Part shown: one piece after another, positions 17,066 to 23,832 of the stretch
Layout: every line of letters begins with the position of its first letter
Numbering within the stretch: position 1 is the stretch's first letter
Source: Chitinophagaceae bacterium
GTDB taxonomy: Bacteria; Bacteroidota; Bacteroidia; Chitinophagales; Chitinophagaceae
Assembly (NCBI GenBank): GCA_004173355.1
Contig: SEAD01000032.1
Coordinates: forward strand, 1 to 38,515
Reading direction: 5' to 3'
Length of the DNA: 38,515 nucleotides
Notes under the pieces: generated by a model
What the model saw: the letters and a program-made list of their open reading frames with translations, nothing else
Database searches by the model: none
Told to the model about the DNA's origin: nothing
Program-made: the position numbers and the translations under genes

Positions 17066-18346
17066 TTACTCAAAGAAAGGTATACCCGGAATTGCGTACT
17101 TCTTCATGGCTTCGATGTTCAGGTCCACCCCTATTCCGGGTTTTTCCGAAAGTGTGATGAAACTATCCTTCACCCACTCGCCATCGAAGTGTACAATCTC
17201 CCGGAACATGGGATCGGTATGGAAATAGGATTGCCATTCGAGGATCAGGAAGTTCGGCACTGAGGCACACACATGGCAGGCGGCCATGCATCCAAGGAAG
17301 GAGGCAACCATATGGGGTGCAAAAGGGGTATAGTAAAGATTTGCAAGGTTGGCGATGCGTTGTCCTTCACCAAGCCCGCCGGCTTTCTGCAGGTCCGGCA
17401 TCACGATGTCCACTGCACCTATTTCCAGCATCTGCCGGAAACCATAAGCCAGGTACTGGTTTTCACCAGCGGCAATCGGTGTGGAGGACGAGTCACGGAT
17501 CGACTTGTAGGCTTCCACATTTTCAGCAGGTGTGGGTTCTTCGAGCCACAACAGGTTGAGAGGTTCCATCCGTTTGGCTACTGCATGGCCGGTAACGGCA
17601 TCATAGCGGCCGTGCATGTCAACCAGTATGTCTACATCAGGCCCGACAGCTTCCCGCGCCGCGGCGATCTGGTCGTACATCCTGCGCAGTTCGCCCGGGC
17701 TGGCGGTCCAGTTGTACCGGTCGTATTTGGCCGGGTCATTTGCCTGGTCGAGATCAAACTTGATGGCGTTGAAACCCATTTGTTTTGACTTCAGCGCCGC
17801 CTCCGCAAAATCCTTAGGCTGCGGCAGGCTTCGCTGGTAAAGGGCTGTGTCGCAATACACGCGGATCTTATCGCGGAACTTCCCGCCGAGCAAACGATAT
17901 ACCGGTACATTCAGCACCTTACCCGCAATATCCCAGAGAGCAGTCTCTATCGCCGACATCACCGCGATATACATTCCCGCCTGCGCTCCCTGGAAGAACC
18001 CTCCCTTGCGGATATCTTCAAACAAACGGTGTACATCGAGCGGGTTGCGACCTTTGAGCCTTGCTTCAAAATTCTTCACGAGATGATAGGTGCCCGTCAC
18101 TGCATCCACGCCTTCCCCGCAGCCATACACTTCCTGGTTGGTAAACACTTTTACCATCAGGCTTCCTTTTATATAACCGCATTTTATGCCGGTGATTTTG
18201 AGGTCGGAGGGCGGTGAATTTTTCTCCGTTTTTTCTATCGCGTTTTCGAAACCCTGACCGAAGGTGGACAGGGAAACCAGTGGCGCCATTGCAGATGCAA
18301 TCGCAGCCTTGCCAAGGAACGAACGTCTTGATGAGGTGTGAGACAT
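17066..18346 (-). CDS. Tat-exported mandelate racemase/enolase-superfamily sugar-acid dehydratase
   Basis: A 426-residue enolase-superfamily enzyme expected to dehydrate an aldonic acid to a 2-keto-3-deoxy acid. The N-terminus SSRRSFLGKAAIASAMAP is a twin-arginine signal, so it should act outside the cytoplasm, which is unusual for this family. Metal ligands are D243 (LVDMHGRYD), E269 (LWLEEP) and E295 (AAGENQ); candidate acid/base residues are H245 and H345 (FAPHMV). The spacing D, H+2, E+26, E+52, H+102 equals what I recall for galactonate and mannonate dehydratases, so a D-x-H subgroup aldonate dehydratase is most likely. Substrate is not determined. It is the last gene of a minus-strand operon, 33 nt after the RraA-like gene. 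Bacteroidota genomes often annotate such proteins only as starvation-sensing RspA-like or galactonate dehydratase. Confidence 0.85.
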   Translation of the reverse strand: MSHTSSRRSFLGKAAIASAMAPLVSLSTFGQGFENAIEKTEKNSPPSDLKITGIKCGYIKGSLMVKVFTNQEVYGCGEGVDAVTGTYHLVKNFEARLKGRNPLDVHRLFEDIRKGGFFQGAQAGMYIAVMSAIETALWDIAGKVLNVPVYRLLGGKFRDKIRVYCDTALYQRSLPQPKDFAEAALKSKQMGFNAIKFDLDQANDPAKYDRYNWTASPGELRRMYDQIAAAREAVGPDVDILVDMHGRYDAVTGHAVAKRMEPLNLLWLEEPTPAENVEAYKSIRDSSSTPIAAGENQYLAYGFRQMLEIGAVDIVMPDLQKAGGLGEGQRIANLANLYYTPFAPHMVASFLGCMAACHVCASVPNFLILEWQSYFHTDPMFREIVHFDGEWVKDSFITLSEKPGIGVDLNIEAMKKYAIPGIPFFE

Positions 18347-18379
18347 GTTGATTTATTTTATCGGGAGTGTAATAATATA

Positions 18380-19324
18380 TTACCAGGTCCTGTCTTTCAG
18401 GAACTCCTGGATCTGTTCTTTTGCCACGGGCAACTCACTGATGTGGTCATTCAGCCATTTCGAAAAATCCTTTTCAATGGCATCCGACCAACGGGTATCA
18501 ATCTGTCCGGCAGTATAAGTACCCTCCCGCAGGCGCTGGTGGCCAAACATATCGCGAAGGCGGACGATCTCCGATGTGGTGACCACTTTCTCCGCCAGCT
18601 GCGGCGGGATAAATACTACCACACCGAGTTTGCCAAGCACCACATCCCCGGGCATAACGGTTACCGTACGGATCCGTGTGGGTTTATTGATACCTACTAT
18701 CACGGTGTTGAGGTCCCCTGGAGGATTGTGATAGGAAGGGTCGTAACTCGTATAAAACGAAGTAAAGGAACCGATCTCTTTCAGCCCGGCAACATCGCGT
18801 AATGCCCCATCATACACAATCCCATTCCCCGTCTTCGCATAAATGGCGTTGCCCACATTATCACCGATAGTGGGACCATTGCGTTTTGCACCAAACTGGT
18901 CGGCCACATACACATCCCCTTTTACGAGCAGGTCAACCGGCCAGGTATTCTGTCCGCGTTTACCCTCTTTTTTCCCGGCGGAATCAATTGCCTTCCAGAG
19001 ATCAGGACGTCCGGGCATAAAGCTGGCGGTCACAGCCCGCCCCACCAGCACACTGTCCGGATTGATCACCTCCCAGCCTTCGGCAACCTGGTAGGCATAC
19101 CCGGCACTTTTCATGACTGCCCATGCTTCCTCCACGCTGACGGATTTCATCCGCTGGAGCAACTGGTCAGACACCTTCGGACGACCGTCGGCAAAACGTT
19201 CGCCTTTCCACTCGGGTGTGAGTGCGATGAGTTCGGTCTTGGTGACCTGCACCTGCTGGCAATCAGCAACCGAAGGGAAACCCATCGTGAGAAGTACGGC
19301 TACTGACAGATATCTTATATACAT
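18380..19324 (-). CDS. exported RraA-family protein (HMG-aldolase / RraA fold)
   Basis: A 314-residue protein with a Sec signal peptide (MYIRYLSVAVLLTMGFPSVADC). The RraA/class II pyruvate-aldolase-like core lies at about 95-240. The family segment GDNVGNAIYAKTGNGIVYDG (154-173) is followed by the R-D pair R176-D177, the residues that bind substrate and metal in HMG/CHA aldolases. Characterised relatives are cytoplasmic aldolases or decarboxylases of oxo-acids, or the RNase E inhibitor RraA; a secreted version is odd, and its reaction is unknown. Its neighbours are a sugar-acid dehydratase and a gluconokinase, so an oxo- or sugar-acid substrate is plausible. At about 310 residues it is longer than classical RraA (~160), with extra N- and C-terminal segments. 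Confidence 0.8.
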   Translation of the reverse strand: MYIRYLSVAVLLTMGFPSVADCQQVQVTKTELIALTPEWKGERFADGRPKVSDQLLQRMKSVSVEEAWAVMKSAGYAYQVAEGWEVINPDSVLVGRAVTASFMPGRPDLWKAIDSAGKKEGKRGQNTWPVDLLVKGDVYVADQFGAKRNGPTIGDNVGNAIYAKTGNGIVYDGALRDVAGLKEIGSFTSFYTSYDPSYHNPPGDLNTVIVGINKPTRIRTVTVMPGDVVLGKLGVVVFIPPQLAEKVVTTSEIVRLRDMFGHQRLREGTYTAGQIDTRWSDAIEKDFSKWLNDHISELPVAKEQIQEFLKDRTW

Positions 19325-19430
19325 ATTGATTTATTTTACAAAGGTGATAACCCGGGGCTACACGCGGGACCAGTCAAGCGTTCCAGCGATTGTACAAGCC
19401 TTAAAGCCTATGAGCCTCCGGGTAAAAACA

Positions 19431-20948
19431 TCACGCCTGCTGCAGTGATGCGAGTGCTGCAAATTCGTCCGTAAGCTTACTGCCCAGCCGTTCAAAAATC
19501 CGGTAGTACTTCATATACATAGCATGGTTGCCCGGATCCGGCAATATCTTTTCCGTCATCAATACCGACTGCACGGCCACATCGAGCGACGGGAAAATAC
19601 CCATCTCGGTGGCGGCAAGGAGATACGACCCGAAACTTACACTGTGGTAACCGGAGCGCAGGGTTACCGGCTTATTATAAATATCCGCGACCATCTGCCG
19701 GAAAAAAGGAAGGCTGCCAAAACTGCCATTGATACACAGGTTATCTATCCGCCGGTGTTCTTCCAGCATCCGGCCAATGCTGTAAATGCCGTACAGTATC
19801 CCTTCAATGGTGGCACGCATGAAATGGGATTTTTCATGTTTGATATTTATGCCGAAGTATACACCCCTAGCATTGGCATTCCAGATAGGCGCCCGCTCCC
19901 CAAGCAGGTAGGGCAGGAAAATAAGACCTTCAGAACAGGCTGGTACGGATGAAGCCGTGTCGAGGAGCTCGAGCATGTTCTGTTCAATATCAAACGGGTT
20001 TTTAAATTCACTGAACTGCCGGGTAAACCATTCGAAAATCACACCGCCATTATTGGTCGGACCACCTGACACATACCGTTTTTCGGTCAGGAGATAATTG
20101 AAAAAACGCTGGCGCTCATCTTCCAGCACCTTATCACCCATCACGCGTACCGCACCACTGTCCTCCACCGTAATAGTGGCACTTCCTTCGCCATACACAC
20201 CATCGCCAAGCGTGGCCATACATCCATCGCTGGACCCGGCAATCAGCCGTACATCACCGGACAGGCCGAGTGATGACTGGTAAGCTTTGCTGAGCTTGCC
20301 GGCCGATGCGAATATCGGCACGAGATCGGGAAGCATTGATTCGCTGATGCCGGCATACTGTAGGGCATTATCCTCCCATTTCACTTCGTGAATATTCAAC
20401 ATCCCGGTAGCTGAAGCAATACTGTGGTCGATGATGTACTCACCCGTCAGCTGGCTCAGGATATAACTTTTAAGTGAAAGGAATTTATATACCTGCCGGA
20501 ATTTGTCGGGTTCATTTTTCCTGATCCATGCAATTTTCAGCAACGGCGACATCGGGTGTATCGGGGTACCGGTGGAACGGTACAACCGGTCGCCAAAGGG
20601 CGATTCCCTCAGTTCAGCTGCCTGGGCAACTGCGCGGTTATCTGCCCAGGTAATAGCATGACCCAATGGTGCACCGCTCCTGTCAATAGCGAGCACGCTG
20701 TGCATGGACGAACTGAAACAGATCCGGGAAACACTGTACTTTTTCGGATGCACCACGTCACTCAGCAGGCTCTTCAGTACATAAAGCATGGTGATAAACA
20801 CCTGGTCCGCATCCTGCTCGCTGTGATGTGGTTCGCTGTGAAAGGTGGGACAATACCCTTTCAGCGATCCGATTGTCCTGCCCTCCAGATCGAATGCATA
20901 CACCCGTACCGCATTGGTTCCAAGCTCAATTGTAATGATACATTCCAT
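19431..20948 (-). CDS. FGGY-family carbohydrate kinase, gluconokinase-like
   Basis: A 505-residue cytoplasmic kinase with both FGGY halves. The N-terminal phosphate-binding segment is TIELGTNAVR. The segment SSMHSVLAIDRSGAPLGHAI followed by TWADNRAVAQ, then TGTPIHPMSPLLKIAWI and DHSIASATGMLNI, is the pattern of gluconate kinases rather than xylulo- or ribulokinases. The C-terminal half has VSGGPTNNGGVIFEW and FLPYLLGERAPIWNANARG. It starts 10 nt after the AraC stop, so the two are co-transcribed, and 106 nt precede the RraA-like gene. The normally Asp residue of the DxGT loop is Glu here. Likely role: ATP-dependent phosphorylation of gluconate or a related aldonate taken up by the GntP-type transporter. 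Confidence 0.85.
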   Translation of the reverse strand: MECIITIELGTNAVRVYAFDLEGRTIGSLKGYCPTFHSEPHHSEQDADQVFITMLYVLKSLLSDVVHPKKYSVSRICFSSSMHSVLAIDRSGAPLGHAITWADNRAVAQAAELRESPFGDRLYRSTGTPIHPMSPLLKIAWIRKNEPDKFRQVYKFLSLKSYILSQLTGEYIIDHSIASATGMLNIHEVKWEDNALQYAGISESMLPDLVPIFASAGKLSKAYQSSLGLSGDVRLIAGSSDGCMATLGDGVYGEGSATITVEDSGAVRVMGDKVLEDERQRFFNYLLTEKRYVSGGPTNNGGVIFEWFTRQFSEFKNPFDIEQNMLELLDTASSVPACSEGLIFLPYLLGERAPIWNANARGVYFGINIKHEKSHFMRATIEGILYGIYSIGRMLEEHRRIDNLCINGSFGSLPFFRQMVADIYNKPVTLRSGYHSVSFGSYLLAATEMGIFPSLDVAVQSVLMTEKILPDPGNHAMYMKYYRIFERLGSKLTDEFAALASLQQA

Positions 20949-20958
20949 GTTAATTATT

Positions 20959-21846
20959 TTATCGGGGCCTTGAATGGTTTTTCCTGAACTGGCTGGGAGT
21001 ATACCCTGTCAGTTTCTTAAATGTGGTGGAGAAATGCTGGGATGAATAAAAACCTGTATCGAGCGCGATATCAGTAAGGCTGACCTCCACATTTTTCAGC
21101 AACTTGATAGCCTCGGAAATCCTGATATTGATCAGGTAACTGAGCGGTGAAAACCCGGAGTATACTTTTACCCTTTCATTGAACAAGGTGGTGCCCATGC
21201 CTACCAATGCAGCCATTTCCTCCACTGTCCACTGGTGCGAAAGGTTGCCCCGCAGTTCTTTTTCGAGCTCCATAAAAGTTTTCGGGAAATTGCGGCCGGG
21301 ATTGGCCAGATGTGAGCACTGCCGGGCTACAAGGATCAGGATATCATCGAGGAGGTGGTTTACACGTGACTGGTAACAGGCCTCCCTCCCAAACAATTCC
21401 TTCTGGATGGACTTCAGGAGATCACCTCCCTCCGTAAACTTGGGCAACACGGCCGGGCGATCCATGAGCAGTGCTTTCAGCACTTCAGCGTTTTCTTTCG
21501 GACTCAGGCTGGTCCAGCTACCGATCCGTGGCTCATCGCCATCAAAGGCTCCCACACAGAGATTGATCCAGAGAAACGTACCGATCTGCAACACCTCATC
21601 CGGATGACCAAGCTCCATACCGGGAAGGATGATCGCTGCATCACCCGGATACAATACATATGAATTGCCGCAGATTGTCCACTCAAACTTGCCGTCCTGT
21701 ATGTAATAAAACCGGAGGTGACCGTCCGCCTGGTTTGGAAAACCGGCAAGCCGGATAGCAGTATTCTTGACAATCCCGATCTCGGCAATGTGTGGAAAAA
21801 GGCGGAGCTCGCCTGCACTTGTATTTCGGAGCACAAACTGATTCAT
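20959..21846 (-). CDS. AraC-family transcriptional regulator
   Basis: A 295-residue regulator from ATG 21846; an upstream in-frame ATG at 21918 adds a phenylalanine-rich stretch that does not look like this fold. The N-terminal half has cupin-like sensor features (RFYYIQDGKFEWTICGNSYVLYPGDAAIILPG). The C-terminal ~100 residues hold the two AraC helix-turn-helices (WTVEEMAALVGMGTTLFNERV and SLTDIALDTGFYSSQHFST, then FKKLTGYTPSQFRK). It is the first gene of a minus-strand operon with kinase, RraA and dehydratase, and is divergent from the aldehyde dehydrogenase/aldonate dehydratase operon. It is therefore the best local candidate to control both sugar-acid operons, with a sugar acid or pentose as possible effector. 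Confidence 0.92.
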   Translation of the reverse strand: MNQFVLRNTSAGELRLFPHIAEIGIVKNTAIRLAGFPNQADGHLRFYYIQDGKFEWTICGNSYVLYPGDAAIILPGMELGHPDEVLQIGTFLWINLCVGAFDGDEPRIGSWTSLSPKENAEVLKALLMDRPAVLPKFTEGGDLLKSIQKELFGREACYQSRVNHLLDDILILVARQCSHLANPGRNFPKTFMELEKELRGNLSHQWTVEEMAALVGMGTTLFNERVKVYSGFSPLSYLINIRISEAIKLLKNVEVSLTDIALDTGFYSSQHFSTTFKKLTGYTPSQFRKNHSRPR

Positions 21847-21911
21847 ATGTAAGCCAGCCGGTTTGCTGTGACGTAAGCAATCGTATCGGATGGAGTAAAG
21901 GAAGAAAAAAA

Positions 21912-21926
21912 AAGTCATTCTGACTT
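21912..21926. promoter_or_regulatory. perfect dyad AAGTCA-N3-TGACTT upstream of the AraC gene
   Basis: A 6+3+6 inverted repeat 65 nt upstream of the AraC-type start. The core GTCA-N3-TGAC recurs at 36274-36288 upstream of the second susC, with different flanks. It could be a binding site for a dimeric regulator; the protein is unknown. Confidence 0.4.
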
Positions 21927-22029
21927 GTAAAATTCAACTGTGTCCGAAATTGGAAGTTTTTGAACAGGCATCCGGATAGTTTTAACAGTTATTAGAAGGA
22001 CCCGGGTGCTGGCCCGGACCTGAACCGTC

Positions 22030-22043
22030 AGAAAACGATTGCT
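22030..22043. promoter_or_regulatory. degenerate LacI/GalR-type palindrome upstream of the aldonate operon
   Basis: AGAAAACGATTGCT keeps the G-N-AA-N-CG-N-TT-N-C core of TGNAANCGNTTNCA and differs only in the two outermost bases, which remain complementary to each other (A and T). It lies about 190 nt before the aldehyde dehydrogenase start. With no promoter mapped, its function is uncertain. Confidence 0.35.
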
Positions 22044-22045
22044 TT

Positions 22046-22222
22046 ATGAAGGACAACCTGCAGCCTCCCTTTACCACTGCGCGCCAGTTGGTATTCCTCA
22101 TTGATTTTTTCCCCATAGCCTTCCGGAGTCCGGGTGGAAACCCCGGACAGGAAAGGATAACCTGCAGCACAGGAGTGTCAGCCAGCAATGAATACCTGGA
22201 TAACAACCAGCAATTAAAATAA
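22046..22222 (+). CDS. possible small ORF, 58 aa, unknown
   Basis: An ATG-started 58-codon frame (MKDNLQPPFTTARQLVFLID...) ends eight nucleotides before the aldehyde dehydrogenase start. A leader peptide or a small protein is possible. I recognise no family or motif, it lacks a clear start context, and it may be chance. Confidence 0.2.
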   Translation: MKDNLQPPFTTARQLVFLIDFFPIAFRSPGGNPGQERITCSTGVSASNEYLDNNQQLK

Positions 22223-22230
22223 GGATCACA

Positions 22231-23814
22231 ATGAAAGAAGAAAAGAACCTGATTGGATTCGCTGAATCAGCAACAGGCAATGAACTATTCCATTCTTATA
22301 ACCCGGCAACATCCGCAGATAACCCATTTCTTTTCCATAAGGCAACGGATCAGGAAGTAAACAATGCCGCAGCGAAGGCAGCAGAGGCATTTCCGGTTTA
22401 TTCCGCGAAATCAGGCCACGAAAAAGCAGCGTTCCTGGAAGCCATTGCGGAAGGGCTGATTGCCTCGGGTGATGTGCTGGTGGAAACCTGTGTCAGTGAA
22501 ACGGGTCTGCCCGGGGCACGGATTGAGGGAGAACGCGGACGTACGGTAATGCAGTTAAGGATGTTTGCATCTTTGCTGAAAGAAGGCTCATGGACGGATG
22601 TACGGATTGACACGGCGCTTCCGGACCGTACACCCTTACCAAGACCCGACCTTCGCTCCATGCAGGTAGCACTGGGCCCAGTGGCCGTATTCGGCGCCAG
22701 CAATTTCCCGCTTGCCTTTTCAGTAGCCGGTGGTGATACTGCTTCAGCACTGGCGGCAGGCTGTCCGGTTATCGTAAAAGCACACAGCGCGCATCCCGCC
22801 ACTTCTGCAATCGTTGGAAAAATCATTACGGAAGCCGCGCGGAAAACAGGGATGCCAGACGGGGTTTTCTCATTGTTATTTGGCGACGGGCATATCACAG
22901 GAACCCAGCTGGTGAGGCATCCACTTGTAAAAGCAGTGGGTTTTACCGGGTCGTATAAGGCCGGGAAATCCATTTTTGACAACGCGGCAGCGAGACCTGA
23001 ACCGATCCCGGTGTATGCAGAGATGGGAAGCAGCAATCCGGTATTCATCCTGCCGGGTGCAGTGGAACAACAAGGCAATAAAATAGCAGCCGCGTACGCA
23101 GGATCTGTAACCCTTGGCACAGGACAATTCTGTACCAATCCCGGGATGCTTTTTTTCCCGGATGATAATAAATCCGATTTCCGGAAATTACTCGAAGCAG
23201 AGTTTGGGAAAACAAGCGAGGGGACCATGCTCGCGCCATCAATCGCTGCCTCCTACCGCCAGGGCGTGGCAGCACACCTCGAAGTGCCCGGCGTGCATGT
23301 GCTCGCCAAAGGAAATGGCATCGGTGCGGGTAACGCCGGCATACCGGTACTACTTATCACGGATGCTTCCACCTTCCAGACACATGCCAGCCTGAGTGAA
23401 GAAATATTCGGACCAGCAAGTCTTGTTGTGCCAACTGCATCAAAGGAACAGCTCCTCGGATTTGCACGCGGACTTTCCGGACATCTCACCGCCACCATCC
23501 ATGGTACGGATGGGGACCTTGCTGAATACCGGGAACTGATAGATATCCTGCGGCATAAAGTGGGACGTATTGTCATCAACGGTTTCCCGACCGGCGTGGA
23601 AGTTTGCAGTGCGATGGTACATGGCGGACCATTCCCGTCCACCAGCGACGGCCGCTCCACATCGGTGGGAACTGCGGCCATACATCGTTTCACGAGACCC
23701 GTTTGTTTCCAGAACATGCCCGGGTCGCTGCTTCCGGAAGAACTGAAAAATTCCAACCCACTTGGCATCTCACGCCTGGTCAATAACGAACGCACTACCG
23801 CCGCAATTAAGTAA
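22231..23814 (+). CDS. NAD(P)-dependent aldehyde dehydrogenase, 2-oxoglutarate semialdehyde (2,5-dioxovalerate) type
   Basis: A 527-residue cytoplasmic enzyme expected to oxidise 2-oxoglutarate semialdehyde to 2-oxoglutarate, the last step of the non-phosphorylating pentose (Weimberg) and hexarate routes. ALDH landmarks are N158 (GASNFPLAFS), K183 (VIVKAHSAHP), the GFTGS nucleotide-loop at about 237-241, E264 (YAEMGSSNPV) and the nucleophile C301 (GTGQFCTNPG). The AHSAHP and AEMGSSNPVF variants and the ~525-residue length are typical of the ketoglutarate-semialdehyde dehydrogenase branch rather than general ALDHs. The start follows an A-rich leader (aattaaaataaggatcaca). It is first in a five-gene plus-strand operon, 18 nt before the IlvD/Edd gene. 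Confidence 0.92.
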   Translation: MKEEKNLIGFAESATGNELFHSYNPATSADNPFLFHKATDQEVNNAAAKAAEAFPVYSAKSGHEKAAFLEAIAEGLIASGDVLVETCVSETGLPGARIEGERGRTVMQLRMFASLLKEGSWTDVRIDTALPDRTPLPRPDLRSMQVALGPVAVFGASNFPLAFSVAGGDTASALAAGCPVIVKAHSAHPATSAIVGKIITEAARKTGMPDGVFSLLFGDGHITGTQLVRHPLVKAVGFTGSYKAGKSIFDNAAARPEPIPVYAEMGSSNPVFILPGAVEQQGNKIAAAYAGSVTLGTGQFCTNPGMLFFPDDNKSDFRKLLEAEFGKTSEGTMLAPSIAASYRQGVAAHLEVPGVHVLAKGNGIGAGNAGIPVLLITDASTFQTHASLSEEIFGPASLVVPTASKEQLLGFARGLSGHLTATIHGTDGDLAEYRELIDILRHKVGRIVINGFPTGVEVCSAMVHGGPFPSTSDGRSTSVGTAAIHRFTRPVCFQNMPGSLLPEELKNSNPLGISRLVNNERTTAAIK

Positions 23815-23832
23815 CAGCAAAAGCATCAGGAA

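Larger units (their letters stand above)
21847..22230. other. 384-bp divergent regulatory region between araC-type gene and aldonate operon
   Basis: It contains the dyad AAGTCA-TTC-TGACTT (21912-21926), a degenerate LacI-type palindrome (22030-22043) and a 58-codon plus-strand ORF (22046-22222). I found no convincing TTTG-N20-TAnnTTTG promoter on either strand. TAGTTTTA at 21977-21984 is a partial -7 match without a well-spaced -33. Confidence 0.6.

Noticed and set aside
16826-21889. 11-nt sequence AATCGTATCGG at 16826-16836 and 21879-21889
   Set aside because: Occurs upstream of the first susC and of AraC, but it is short, not palindromic and at different positions relative to the genes; chance is likely enough.
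21982-22206. 74-codon minus-strand ORF in the divergent region
   Set aside because: No motif, and it would lie upstream of AraC without any start signal; the opposite-strand 58-codon frame is at least positioned sensibly.
22398-23228. 276-codon open frame opposite the aldehyde dehydrogenase
   Set aside because: Antisense shadow of a well-supported gene; Ser/Pro/Ala-rich without motifs.
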